This document shows, in pieces, positions 47,930 to 61,385 of a stretch of DNA of 64,000 nucleotides. The DNA is taken from NCBI GenBank assembly GCA_002989075.1, contig PSQN01000016.1, positions 1,841,346 through 1,905,345 on the forward strand, read 5' to 3'. The position numbers were made by a program, and so were the translations under genes. Every line of letters starts with the position of its first letter. The first letter of the stretch is position 1. A model generated the notes under the pieces. That model was not told where the DNA came from. It searched no databases and was given only the letters and a program-made list of their open reading frames with translations. This DNA comes from Arthonia radiata (taxonomy: Eukaryota; Ascomycota; Arthoniomycetes; Arthoniales; Arthoniaceae).

Positions 47930-48622
47930 TGTAACGTCGGGCGGCCGTAACCGCTTTGCTTGGTCTTATTCTATATTAAGGGTAATATAATCTTGAAAGG
48001 GAGATAATTACTAAGATATTCAACTCGGGAGGGGAGATCAAGGAAGCAAAGAGCAAACTATAAGTCTTAAACAAAGAACTTAGCTAGTAATATAAATAAG
48101 CTAGGAGGATTGTACTAAGGCTATATAGAAAAGCTCTCTCAGAACTTAGTCGCTCTATTTATACGCCGACGTAGCTATAGAGTTCTACCTTGCACCAATA
48201 CTTATAAGAATTGCTCGTAGCTTACTAGTTGCGTTACAGTAAGAAGAACTAATTAAGTTTAATACCTTAGAGTTAATATTAAACGATAATATTAATTCTA
48301 AATTTAAATTTACAGATGTCTATTTACTAAGGTAGATAGTTATCCTATCTATATAGTCTATAATATAGCTTATACTCTAGGTCTACTAGAGCTATTAGAG
48401 CTGCTAGACGGTCTAGTACGTCTAGTACGTCTACTACGTCTTAGTAGGTTATATAACGGTTAGTAGTACTAGAGCTACTAGGGCTGCTAGACGGTCTAGT
48501 TCGTCTAGTACGTCTAATACGTCTTAGCAAGTTATATAACTCTGTAGTCGTAATTAGCTGTTTATATGTTTGTATAACACTAACTATAGTAGATTAGGTT
48601 ATACTAGCGCTGTATTTTAATA
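47930..48622 (-). repeat. G3 3' LTR with internal short tandem repeats
   Basis: 693 bp, starting TGTAACG and ending TTTAATA. It holds the CTAGAGCTG / ACGTCTAGT-type tandem repeat tract at about 48378-48545. Confidence 0.88.
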
Positions 48623-49410
48623 TTAGTCCCTCTTTAGAGTTAATTTGTTCTCGATTAACCTTTTAATCTTAAAAGACTATCTACTTTCTGTTCTTCTTTT
48701 TTTTGTGCTGTAAGTTGCCTGTTATATCTTCTTTGAAGGACTTTACTAAGTTAGCTATTAAAAGCTGTGTATTTAAGCCTTGTAAGTCTTGTAAGTCTTG
48801 TTCTACTATAGATCTTAAATAAGCTATTTGTCGCTCTCTTACTGTTAAACGTCCTATTATAGACAGCATGCCTCCTTATTCTAACTATTCTTGTTAAGGT
48901 AAGAAGTATTAGCTAGTATTAAAGGACGTTACTTGTACTGTCTATACTTAGTTTAGTTTAGTGTATAACGTTTGTATAACAAGCAAGGATAGTGTGTTTG
49001 TGTCTTGTTTGTTTTGTTGTTCGTAGCTAATCTGTTGTAGTAGACTTTCTTTAAGAGCGTCGTAAGGAGCTTTACGAAGAGAAGCGTTAAATTAAAGAGG
49101 AAGACCGTTAACGAAAGAAGAAAAGAGTTAAGAATAATACTGCTTATACTCGTACTCGAGTATAGAAGGATACTAAGAGTCAACTTCGGTTGCTTAATAC
49201 TAATAATCGGATAGCTGCGGCTAAGCGTAATACTGTAGATTGTGCTCGTTAGAATGCCTTAATGTATGCTAAGGAGAATTTAGCTCAGTAAAACGAGTCG
49301 TAGGTTATAAATACTGGTTTAGAGTTCTTAGCTAAGGGTTTTACTATTAGTAACTTAGATTTTGCTGTTAGTTTTAACGTTTCTTTAGAATTTTACGATA
49401 ATTCTTAGTA
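48623..49410 (+). other. G3 region between pol and 3' LTR with antisense coding-like tract
   Basis: Plus-strand register, antisense to G3: a Lys/Arg/Glu-rich tract, then QLRLLNTNNRIAAAKRN and LEFLAKGFTISNLDFAVSFN (about 49160-49390), with RIP-type stops between. A short minus-strand frame (48681-48869, 62 codons) also lies here. The position is equivalent to the antisense tracts in G1 and G2b. No family is assigned. Confidence 0.35.
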
Positions 49411-52400
49411 CTATCTATTGTTCTAGTAGCGTGGCTTCTTCCTTCGTTATATTGGGTTTGTTTAATAATAGTCCTTTTTAAGTTCTCTCGATAGGTTTTC
49501 TGCTAGTTTCTATATATTTTCTAATTTTAAATATTCTTTCTACTTTATAAGATAGAATAGTTTGTTCTAAGTTTGTTTGTGTCTAAGTATTCGTTCTACT
49601 TAGTATATATTGTTTAAGTTAGGTGCCTCTGCTTTTTCCTTGCTTGCTATTAGTACTTCTTTTAGTACTAGCTTAAGGAGTAACTTATAAAAGACGTTGT
49701 ATATACGTATCGTTAGTAGTAGTTCTAATCTAAAGGTAACTAGTTTTAATACCTTTACAATCTTAAATAGTCTAAGTTTTGTATAGTCGAGCTTATTGTA
49801 TAGTTAATTTATTTTAATATATCGTTTATAAAGATAAACAGTGCTCTTCTCTTTAAGGTTTAGTCTCTTAAATCTAAACTTATTCGCTATATTTTGTATA
49901 TCGTCTAATATTTATTGCAGTTTAATTTTTATATAATTGTAAATAATCTTTCTGTACTTATAAAGGATGTCGGCAAGTTTTAAATTCGTAGTTTAAAGTC
50001 TAGCGTCTCTAGTTAATGTTAGGTGCCGCCTATAGTTAACGTAAAAGGGTGTTTCTTTGGTAGCGCTTGTGCTATTGTTGTACGTAAATATTGCTAATAA
50101 TAGCAACTATATCTATATTAGTTATAAGTAGTTAATATACGCTCGTAAAAACTGTTCTAACGTCTAATTAAGTTGTTTCGTTTATTTATCGGTTTGTAGG
50201 TAAAAACTTATTGATAGTTTTCTTTTTGTTTCTATAAGTTTTAGAGTTGTATCCTAGAATTTTAAAGTAAACAATCGATCTCTGTTTAAGATAATTTCTT
50301 TAGATACTCTATGTTGCGTAATAATATATTTGTACAAAAGAAATGCTGTTTTTTGGGCTATTGCGCTCTTGCGCGTAGAAATAAAGTATCTATACTTTAT
50401 AAATTAATCTATAATAATAAATATTGTGTTATAGTTAGTTATGTTTCCTAGTTCCAATAATAGTAGTAAGTTAGTAATAAAGTCTATTGTTAGTAAGAAC
50501 TATAGTTTATTAGGAATTTGTAATAGTTATAGTAAGCTATAAGGCTTATATCTTTTTAACTTAGTTCTTTTATAGATATCGTACTTCTAAATAAAGTCTG
50601 TAATTTTTGTTCGTAACTTTAGTATAAAGTACGTTTTTGTTAATTTCTCTATTATAGTTACTGTTTCTCTGTAGCCTTCTTTATAGGCCTTCTAAATAAC
50701 TATATTTTGTATATTATATAGAATATAGATCTTTTTCTTAAAGATTTTAAGTTTATTCTTATTTTTAAGTCGTATGTCTTGCGTTGTTCGATTTTTTTTG
50801 TACTCTTATATTAGTTTTTGCCTTTTAGACTAATTCTCGATTCTTATTATTATTGAGAGTTTACTGACTCGGTTAAGTTTAAGCGTGCCGTCTAAATTCT
50901 TTTGTAAAATTATATATAAGACTTACGTTTTATTTGCTATATAGTCTAATCTTCGACTAAGAGCGTTGACTCTTTAATTTTCCGATCCCTTTTAATATAT
51001 AATCTATATGTCGAACAATGCTAATTTTTTTAACTATCTTACTTGTCTTTAGTTAAGAACCTTAGTTATCGTAGATTGTATTAGATTCTTATAGTTAGTA
51101 ATAATATATACTTAGTGCTTAGGTATTGTATAATAGTGCTTCTAGTATTTAAGTAATTCGACGATTAATAGTAGCTCCTTATCGTAAATATTATAGTTAA
51201 GTTTTAGTACTGTTATTGTTCTTAAATAAAATACTACTAGATGTAGTATATTTTTGTTATTTAGTTAGCTTAATGCTAATCTAATTGCGTAGTTAAATAT
51301 ATCTGTCTCTATAATAGTTAGCTTGTTATAGTTAAAGGTCGTTAGAACTAATATAGACGTAAAGTGCTGCTTTAATTTTTAAAACGCGTTCTATTAATCC
51401 TTTCCCTATACGAAGGGTAAATCTTTTTGTATAAGTTTTATAAGCGGTAAGACTACTCTAGAGTATTTATTAATAAATCTTCTATAGAAGTTTCTAAAGT
51501 TAAGGAAGGATTGTATTTTCTTTATAGTTTTTAGAATAGGCTACTTAAGTATAGCTTTTATCTTGTTTAGTAACATTTTAATTATACTAGGCTAAATAAT
51601 ATATCTTAGGAAGTTAGTTTCCTATATATAAAATTTATACTTTTAAAGCTTAATACAAAGATTGTATTTATTTAGCTATTTTAATATCTATATAACGTAT
51701 TACTTATATTTTTTTAGCGTTTTAGAGTAAATAATAATATTGTTTATATATACTATAACAAACTCGTTAAAGTACTTCTTTAGTATACTGTTAATATATT
51801 GTTAAAAGGTTGCTAGTATATTTACTAATCTAAAAGGTATAACAAAGTATTTATAGAGACTAAAGAGCGTCTTAAATACTGTTTTTTACTCGTCTCCTTC
51901 TTGTATTCGAATTAAATTGTATACTCCGCGAAGATCTATTTTTATAAATTATTGGGCTCTCTGAAGAGAGTCTATTTCGTTATTAATAAGTAGTAAAGAG
52001 TATTCGTCTTTCTTTATTATAGAATTTGTTGGTCGATAGTTAATAACCGGTCGGAGCTTGTCTTCTTTCTTAAGAATAAAGAATAGAGAGTATTTAAATG
52101 AAGCTTCCGATTTTCTAATAAATCCTTTTTTCTTAAGTTTGTTAACGTATATTTTGTATTCGTCTCGGTAGTTTAGTCTTATTAGGTATAATTTTGTGTT
52201 CTTAGAATTTAAGTTGGATAGAAACTTAATTTTATAGTCCTATAATATATATTTTAGTAACTCGTTGTCGGCTTCTTCTTTAAAAACTCGTTCGTATTGC
52301 TAGTATTTCTTAGATAATACCGAATAAGGAGTATTAAGGCTTGTTAATTCGGCTACTTCTCTTACCTAAGTACGCTCTTTACGTCTTTTAGTATAATAGG

Positions 52401-54884
52401 TTAGTATAGCTGTTACTAACTTGTCGATAGCATCTTTCTATAGATCTTCTATAAATAAAATAGTTTAGTATTGTCTTGCTTTCTGTTCTAAAAATAACGT
52501 TAGTATGTTTCTTTATTGTAGTATATATCGATTTAAAAAAGGTATTCCTAAAATTGCTTAATATGCTTTAGTATTAGTAACGTTTAAGACAATTTTTTCT
52601 TAAAATTGTGCTGTTCTTATAGTAGTTCTAACTTTATGTGTAATAGCGCCGTTTTAATATACATTTTTAGATCTATCTGCGACTTATAGATTATACAGGG
52701 ATCCTTTCTTGTATTGTTTTTTCTAAATTTTGAATACTATATTAAAGTAGATAAAATTTTCTGTTGCTTCTAAATCGATTATAATAGTAACTAGAGTTCT
52801 GTTAAGTAGTACTTTTATTTATTCCTGTCCTTTTTTTAGTAGTGAACAAAGTATTTCTACTAGCTTCTTAGATAGAAACTTAGACGCCGTCGTTCTTGTT
52901 CTTTTCTAAGTTTATAGACAGCGTATTTGTTTCCTAATAGTACTAAGTATACTCGTTTCTACGTATTATAGTGGTTAGCAACAACCTGTTTTCTAAAGGT
53001 TTTATCGGTGTCCGAGTGTCCGTTAAATTGTTTGATTGATACTCGAAACTCTTTATTAATCTTAATTGCTTGTACTACGTACTATTCTAAGAATACTACT
53101 ACTCCTGTTGTTGTGTTGATAAGAATGTTATTGAGACGTAGTACTAATTTATAGTTTTGTTCTATAAACCTAAGTTTATTAATAAGTAACTATATTCTTG
53201 CTTAAGCTTCTAGGTCCTATAAATATAACCTAGCCGTTTATAATTGTAATATTGCGTCTGTGTAGTCGGGTTGTTCTTCGTCTTCTTCGAATAATAATAA
53301 TTTCTCTTCTTCTTGAAGTTGTTCTTTATTGGCTGCTAAGGCCTAAGATTCGTTAATCGATTGGTTTTTCGATTCTTTTATAGCTAGGAGTCTTATAAGC
53401 TGTTATAGAGCTTCAATATTGTAATTCTCGAGTTCTTAAAGTTATTGTTCTTAATTGCGAGCTAATACTACTGAAAGCTGCTTATAATAGTTGTTTTATA
53501 GTAGAATCTAATTTTAGTTAATTTCCTTAATTAGAACTATATTGTATACGTCCTTTAAGTTAATTTTTAGTTTCTAGCTAGTAATCTTCTTTAATATTAA
53601 TTTAACTAATGTTAAAAGGGAATTTAACAAATTCTTAGGATCTTTAATTGTATAAGCTTTAAGTTGCGCTAGCGCTTCAGCTACGTTTTTCTTATTGTAT
53701 TCGCCTCGTTTAAGAGCATAAAGCTTCTTAGTTGGGCCTTTCTGTTTAGATCTACATTCGGCTACTCTATAGCTCTCTTTGCCGCAATAAAGGCAGAGGT
53801 TATTAGTAAGTCGATACTTTCGATCCTTTTCTAAAAGTTTTCTATATTTCTTTTAACTGGGTTACGATTCTTTCTTTTAGAGCGCGTTAAGATCTATAGG
53901 TTCGGTACAATAGTTATTGTAGCGATATTAGAACGTGTTCGGTGTCTAACTAGGCTATTTACTAGTTCGTTCGCGTTTCCGTTCTTAAAGTTGTTAGTTA
54001 AGTTTTGTTGCTTAAGACTTAATGTCCGTAAGTCGTTCTACGCGTTCCTCGTGCAATATAAGATTCTTTATCTTCTCGTTGAGTTTTTTATAGAACTAGA
54101 CTACTAGAGCTTCTTTATCGAATTCTGTAATATAAGCGTACGTTATAAACTTAGCTGCGTACTGTGTTACTAGTAAATTGCTTTATTTAAATCCTTCGAG
54201 CTTGTATTGTGCTTCAAGCTTCTAGTTTCCTCCTCTATATATATTCTTGAGTGTTGTTATAAATGCTATATAAGATTTAAATACACGTTTTATTTTCTTC
54301 TTTACTTCGTTACTGTTGTTAAGATAGTCGTTAAGGAGTAGTAAAAACTATAAGAGTGTATCTTTATATAGATATAACTTTATATAGATTACCTTCTTTA
54401 TATTAGTAGCTAACTTCCTTTACTTATTAATAAGGTTAATTTGATATAAGCTAAGGAATATTTGTAGAGACTGTTTATCTCCTCGAAATTCTGGTATCTT
54501 AATATTATTATTTCTATGTACTATAGTAATATCTTTGTCTTAAGGTATATTAGTCCTTTAAAGATAGTTTAAAGATTTTAGTTAGGTTGTTGCTTTCTTA
54601 AGAAGGTCCTCTAAAATTCGTTTAAGAGTGTTTAGAGTACTTAACTTGTACGTTCGTAGTATTGTCTGTTTTTCTACTCGTTTACTTCTATATAAGAACG
54701 AGATTAGTATACTTTGTACTAAAGTTGAGCTAAACGATTAGTATCGGGAAAACTTTATTTATTCTTTCTCTAAAGAACTATCTAAGGAATTGTTTTCTAA
54801 TAGAGTTTTGTTCCTAAATAAGTTAGTTATAAGAATAGTAGTACATATCTTAGTTTGTTAGTTGCTTGAGGCGATCCATAAAAG

Positions 54885-55577
54885 TATAACGTTAGGCGGC
54901 TGTAACCGCTTTACTTAGTCTTATTCTATATCAAGGGTAATATAATCTTAAGAGAGAGATAATTACTAAGATATTTAACTCGGGAGGGGAGGTCAAGGAA
55001 GCAAGAAACAAACTGTAAGTCTTAAACGAAGGACTCAGCCAGTAATATAAATAAGCTAGGAGGATTGTACTAAGGCCGCATAGGAAAGCTCTCTCAAAAC
55101 TTAGTCGCTCTATTTATACGCCGACGTAGCTATAGGGTCCTACCTCGCGCCAATACTTATAAGAATTGCTCGTAGCTCACTAGTTGCGTTACGGCAAGAA
55201 GAACTAATTAAGTTTAATACCTCAAAGTTAATATTAAACAATAATATTAATTCTAAATCTAAATTTACGGATATCTATCTACTAAGGTAAATAGTTATTC
55301 TATCTATATAGTCTATAATATAGCTCGTACTCTAGGTCTGCTAGAGCTGCTAGAGCTGCTAGACGGTCTAGCACGTCTAGCACGTCTAGCATGTCTTAGC
55401 AGGTTACGTAACGGTCAGTAGTACTAGAGCTGCTAGAGCTGCTAGACGGTCTAGTCCGTCTAGCACGTCTGGCACGTCTTAGTAAGTTACGTAACTCTAT
55501 AGTCGTAATTGGCTGTTTATATGTTTGTACAATACTAACTATAGCAGGTTAGGTTATACTAGCGCCGCATCCTAACA
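54885..55577 (-). repeat. G3 5' LTR with internal short tandem repeats
   Basis: 693 bp, TATAACG to CCTAACA. The tandem-repeat tract is at about 55328-55500, in two roughly 80-bp blocks, each with repeated CTAGAGCTG and CACGTCTAG units. Confidence 0.88.
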
Positions 55578-56018
55578 TATATCTACTTAATATCTGTATA
55601 GCTAGAGACTATATTAAGCTTCTAAACTTAATTAATCTTATACTTTCTAAACATTAGCTGCCTTAAAAGCCTTGCTATTTCTTTCTAAACCTTTGCTAGA
55701 AATAATATAGCCTCTGTTAACTTATATTAAAGCTTAAGACGATTAAGTAGGTCTTAATTGTTGCGTAAGGCCTCCGCAAACTTACTAAAGGATACCCAAT
55801 AACTAGGTTAATTTAAGCATACAAGAGACAAAAGAGCGGTATAAAAGGTTGTATACTGCTATTAAAGCCCGGAAAGAAGCTAATTAACCTTCTTCTCTTT
55901 GTCTCTCGTTAACTGTCGCTTATATTTAAGTTCTTCTGTCGGAAATCTGCGTCCATGTTTTCTAGGTGCAGTCTCAACTTTTATGACACGTCTTGTTAGT
56001 GCTACACAAGCTATATAG
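55578..56018. other. Remnant of the older locus between G3 and C2
   Basis: About 440 bp of AT-rich sequence, starting with the TATAT duplication of G3 and ending in TATAG just before the C2 LTR. A C/T-rich patch lies near 55890-55910. No gene is recognised. Confidence 0.5.
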
Positions 56019-56135
56019 TGTTAGAATGTTCGATAGCCGGAGTCTTGGCTCAACCTTATATTAAGCACCAGACGTCTTCTAGATTAGAAAGAATATACGT
56101 AATTCTATAATACTAGCACTAGCAGTGTTCTAACA
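56019..56135 (+). repeat. C2 5' LTR (putative, short)
   Basis: 117 bp, bounded by TGTTAGAA and TTCTAACA and followed directly by a Copia-type primer site. There is no second copy in the window to compare, so the left end rests on the inverted repeat alone. Confidence 0.6.
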
Positions 56136-56147
56136 GGTTATAAGCCC
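56136..56147 (+). other. C2 primer-binding site, half initiator-tRNA type
   Basis: GGTTATAAGCCC directly follows the LTR, the same 12-mer as in C1. It complements the initiator-Met tRNA anticodon region with one transition. Confidence 0.65.
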
Positions 56148-59100
56148 GAATCGCGTATCTGTAGCATTAATGTAATTGCGCAGTTATTATTTAGTTATTA
56201 GTACAAGATTCTACTAAGAATTGAGCAGTTAACTGCTTATTAAAGTTATAAGCAAACTAGAGCATTCCTGCACTAAGTTTAGTAGCGCAAATAACGATAC
56301 TAACGTATTGTCTGCCCGTACTTATTAATATTGGTCTAAGGCTTTGCGCAGTACTACTACAAGGTTTAGTATATCGAAAGAGCTTAGATTCATTACAAAC
56401 GGACAAGAATTAGTTATATAGTAAAGTCTAGAAGGTTAAGTAGTAATAGTAGTTGTTGACTAGTTACTACGATAGCAGACCTTAAGTAAGATATTAAGTT
56501 TAAGTACCTTACAGGCTTAAAGAACTATATAGACTAGAAGAGCAACATTAAGAACTTGCTTAAAGCAACAAGTCTCTAGAAGTTTGTCGTCTAAATTAGT
56601 TTAGGAGCTCGTACCGTACGCCCTTTAGATCCTTATTAAGAAATGACCTCTACTAAGTTTAGAGCTTAAATAGAACTACAAGAGGATTAAGATATAAAGA
56701 AAGTAAAGGCGTCGCTTTATATACTTAATAACGTTACAATTAAGATTAAGAGGACTCTAGACAACGATAAGTATAAGCATACAAGCGATAAGTAGGAATA
56801 CCTTAAGAGATATAAGAAGACGGGCTATACCGAGACGTACGACGTCGCATATCAGTTCTTAACGCTGTTAGTAAGCAAGTACAAGGATATAGAGGACTAC
56901 TATATTAAGTTTAAGACCTAAATAAACCGTCTTAACAGACTTACTATACTAAACGCGTAGAAGCATTTAAGTAACTAAATAAAGGTTATTATATTTCTAC
57001 AGAGTATATTAGACGTTAAAGACTTTAATTAGTAGGCGTTACGTAAGTAAAGTAAGTATTAAGCTTTACTAAATCTCTTAATTATTAAATTGAGTAGGCT
57101 ATTTAAAAAAGTAATAGAGAAGTAGCAAATTATTAAGTTAAAGAGGTTCTACGGCACTATAGACGCTATAGACCTAGCTATTAACAACAATAACAATACT
57201 AAGAGTAAGTACTCAGTATACAGCAATTACCATTATTAGGAACCTAACTGTTTCTACGCTTACCCGGAGAAGACTCCAGAGAACTAGAAGCTTACTAAAT
57301 AAGTTAAGAAGTTTAGAGGTACTAATCTCGCAAAAGGCAATATCTTTAAGAAAGAAGACGGTTCTAGAAGAAGTAGTCCGAGTAGAGGTACTAGGAGCAA
57401 CAACCGCCGTAGTAATAATACTAAGGCAGTAGCTACGTATCTTACTACTAGCTTAACTACTTAGATATTAGCTAACTAGCTAGCCGACTTAGACGCCTTA
57501 GACTATATATACAACGACTTAAGAATATTTAAAAACGTTAAGAATTGCTTAGTTACGGTATATACTATAAAGGGCACTATATAGGTAACTAAGCGTAGTC
57601 GAGTTAACGTTAGAGCGTATAAGTCTAATAGTAACGTTGTTACCCTACAGCTATACAATGTACTATACCTTCTAAGTCTGTTTATTAATCTCCTGTTAAG
57701 TTATAAGATAGCTGAATACAGCCTAAGTATGTATATTGCAGAGAATCGGGTTGTCTATACTAATACAATAGATAAGGTAGTCGCTCTAGTTAATACTAAA
57801 AGACATTGGCTACTAAATCTTATAAATACTACTGCTGTTAGACTGTCTGTGTCGTTAAAAGTTTGGTACTTACGTTTTAGGTATACCTTGTACAACTATA
57901 TTTAGAAGACTGCTAAGCAGGTTAGCGGTATCGACTACAGTATTAGCAAGCCTCAATATAACTGTAACGCCTGTGCTTAAGGCAAGGCGGTACATTTTAA
58001 CAGTTACGTACCTTAGAAGCGGTATAATAAGTATATAAGGCAGCTCTATCTTAATTTAGTAGGGCTTATTACCCCAGTGTCTGCCGATAGGGGGTGCAAT
58101 ACAAGCTTAAATATAACGAATAACGCAACTTATGCTCAATATTGTTGTCTATTAAACAGCAAATCTAAAGCTAACGTATTAAATAGCTTTAAGTCCTTTT
58201 AAAGCTTACTTATACGCTAATTGTCTGTTAACATTAAGAGTATTAAGATCGACTGCGGTACTAAGTTTATACCGCTTGTTGACTACTATTATCTAGCTAA
58301 AATCCGCGTCTATACGGCACCAGCCTACACGCTTGTAAAGAATAGAGTCGCGGAGCGCACTAACGGGCTAATCTACAATATAGTGCGTACAATGCTTGTT
58401 AGCGGCAAGGTCCCGCAGGAATATTGGGATAAAGCATATCGTGCCGCAATACATATACTTAACCGAACTACAATAAAGGTTCTAAATAGCAAGACTCTAT
58501 ATTAAACTATCAACAAGACAATCGGGCAAGGTAACAGACTAGCTTCAGACGTATCTTACTTACGCGCGTTTAGCTATACCGTATATATAACGGTCCCTAA
58601 CGTACGTTGTATACGTAGTAAGTTTGTAATTAGAGCATATATAGGTAAAATGGTTAGTTACGCGATAGACAGTAGCCGACATGCTTACCGGATATTGGTT
58701 CTAACGCGTAGAAGGGTAATAAAGACCTCTTACGTTTGGTTCAATAAGACACGCTTTAAGACTATTAAGGATATTCTGTCTAATTTAGCTGACCTAGAGA
58801 ACGCTAATACCGATAATAAGGATAGAGAGGCCTATACGTCGCTTTAGCTCCGCTTAGATCCCGTTGATTCGACGTTTAGTTAGCCGTTTAGTAACGTTAA
58901 AGACTTTATATTGCGTAATAGCGAGGAGCCTAAGCCTGACTCTAAGCCTAAATCTAAGCGAGTTTGTGTCCAATTTAATACCGAGGAGCCGCTCAACAAA
59001 GGCAAAGCTAAGAAGCTAGCAAATAAGATGTCGCCAGCTAAACAGAAGTAAGTACGGTAGTCGCTGCTAGACTAGTTTAAGCAGCCTTAGCAGCAGAAGT

Positions 59101-60935
59101 ATTAGTAGAAGCTTAGGCTCGACAAGTATAACCTAGCTAATATCCTAGGCAACATAGGTATAAGCGTTAAAGACCTTAATAAGCGCGATAGACGCTATTA
59201 TAGCGTAACGCTAAGGTCGTTAGCGCAATTTACTCTAATGCGTAAAGTAGTTGTTAACCTATATACTCTATTTAACATTGCGACTAGCCGTAGGCTAGCT
59301 ATTAAGAAGCTAGTAACGCCGTTAACTAGGGAAGCTAAACACTAGTATAGAGGTATAGACAAGATAAATTACCCTAATTTAAATAAGATGGTAGCTAGTA
59401 TAGTAGAGAACGACTTATAAGATCTACTCTTACCTTTATTTAACTATAGCTATATTCTTAACGCGTTTGTTAGGCTGTCTGCGGTATCTAGCTTCGCTGA
59501 GGTATTTACTACCGCTATCGATAATAGCAGCTACTAGCCGCTAGAGCCTAAGACTTACAAGCAGGCGATGTAGCTTAACTAGAACCGCTAGAGCAAGGCG
59601 ATTGCTAAAGAGCTTGGTAGTTAGCAGCAGAACGGTACGTTTACTTGAGAATACCTACTAAAAGGGAAGAAGACGCTTCCAACAAGATAAGTATTTAAGC
59701 TAAAAGTTAACAACAAGGGCAAGGTTATTTGGTATAAGGTACGCGTGGTAGCAAAGAGCTTCGTACAAAAGTAAGGCATCGATTTTAATAAGACCTTTGC
59801 TACAGTCGCTAAGACTAACACGTTTCGGCTGTTTATAGCATTAGTCGCTGCTAATAATCTTAAGTACGACTAGATAAATGTAGTAACGGCTTTTCTAAAC
59901 CCTTTCCTTTCTAATAACGTTAAGTTGTGGATAGAACCGCCGGAAGGGGTACAACCGCCGGAGACAGGTATAAAATAGAAGCTAAACTATACGCTATACG
60001 GACTCAAGCAGTTAGCTCGAAAGTAGTATAAAGATGCTGTACGTACGTTAGTTAGCCAAGGCTTTAACCGCTTAAAGTACGACCACTACCTGTTCTTCTG
60101 CGACAGCGTTTAAATACTTATCTATATTAACGACTTTCTAATTGCTGCTCTAAATTATAAACTTATAAATAAAATTAAGAAGGAGCTAAGTAGCCGCTAT
60201 AAGATAAAGAATATAAGTGAGCTACAGTACTTTCTAGGTATTAAACTTAAGCGTAATCGGACGCTACGGAAGCTTAAGCTAAGCTAGAGAGCTTATCTTA
60301 AGCGTATACTAAGTAAGCTGAGTATATCTAATTATAAGCTCCGAGATATACCGTTAAGCGAGAACATTGAGGTACTGCCGCCGCCGCAGGACTATTAGTC
60401 GTCAGCCGAATTGCTGAGTTGGTACCAGCAAGCCTGCAACTTTCTTATGTACGTAGCGATAATCATTCGGCTAGATATTGCCTTGGCGGTTACTAAGCTG
60501 TATCGCTATATATTTAACCTAATTAAACAGCACTACTTAGAGACTAAGCAGGTACTCCGCTACATTAAGGAGACACTTAATAAAGACGTAGAGTTCGACT
60601 TTAAGGGTAACGCTAAGGGAGACATTAGCATCGTTAGATAGAGCGATTTAGCCTTTGCTAACAGAGTAGGCCGCCGCTCGCATTTAGGATACGTATTTAC
60701 TGTTAGAAATACTAAGAAAGCTCTAGTTACCTAGTATTCGGCGCTATAGCGTATCGTAACGCTTAGTACTACTGAAGCCGAATTGGTTGCTCTAACCGTA
60801 GCTACATAAGAAGCTGTCTGGCTGAGGCGTCTGCTTAATAAGTTTAGAGCATTAATAACGGGCCTTATTAAGATTATAAAGTTAATAGAGAACAACACAA
60901 GTACAATTAGCCTTAGTAAAAACTCTAAGTATTAT

Positions 60936-61385
60936 TGTTACGATCTTACTACATCAAGCTAGTACAAGGCTAAGCGCAGTCAGTCTTATTAAAGTATTTT
61001 ACAGTATATCTAACGACTCCGATACAGCGACGTCGCCGACGTCGCTACGTCGCAATAGGATTCCGACTATACGACAAAGAGATTGTCGGGACCGTTAAAT
61101 ATAGAAGAATATACCTATATACCTTAGACTATATAGCTAAACTAATAACTAACCTTAGAATAGACTTTAGTCTATTAACTTAATATTTAAATATAAGTTT
61201 CTTAACTATATTTAAGTAACGTACTTTATCTTCTATCTACTTTAGTTAAGCCTCTCTTATTCTCTATAATCTATCTCACCTCTTCTGTCTTTTAGTCTCT
61301 AGCATACAAGATACCTACTACTAAGGTCGATAAGTATATAAGATAAGTAAGCCTTAGTTCGGTTCTCTCAGCGACCGGCGTTATA
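60936..61385 (+). repeat. G2c 5' LTR
   Basis: 450 bp, TGTTACG to GCGTTATA. It contains AGCGACGTCG/CGACGTCGCT, the G2 palindrome in less mutated form, at about 61025-61046. Confidence 0.87.

Larger units (their letters stand above)
47930..55577 (-). mobile_element. G3: full-length Gypsy LTR retrotransposon, broken
   Basis: A Ty3/Gypsy fossil on the minus strand, 7648 bp. LTRs of 693 bp each lie at 47930-48622 and 54885-55577, with the duplication TATAT on both sides (47925-47929, 55578-55582). From the right: gag with a zinc knuckle near 53760-53800, protease (about 52600-53000), reverse transcriptase (about 51500-52350), RNase H, integrase (about 49800-50950) and a chromodomain-like tract (about 49450-49620). 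About 780 bp lies between that and the 3' LTR. It is structurally complete with many RIP-style breaks. LTR differences are mostly transitions. Confidence 0.88.
56019..60935 (+). mobile_element. C2: Copia LTR retrotransposon, broken, cut by G2c
   Basis: A Ty1/Copia fossil on the plus strand. The putative 5' LTR is short (56019-56135, 117 bp), with 8-bp terminal inverted repeats TGTTAGAA...TTCTAACA, and is followed directly by a half initiator-tRNA primer site. Then come gag (about 56450-57330), protease (about 57470-57700), integrase with its pre-integrase zinc region (about 57830-58850), reverse transcriptase (about 59650-60350) and RNase H (about 60640-60935). A 94-codon piece of integrase remains open (58221-58505). 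G2c interrupts RNase H at 60935/60936; the rest, with the 3' LTR, should lie beyond the window. Many breaks. Confidence 0.82.

Noticed and set aside
48378-48545. CRISPR-like regular repeats in the G3 LTR
   Set aside because: The units are short, adjacent and without spacers, in a eukaryotic LTR; they are simple tandem repeats.
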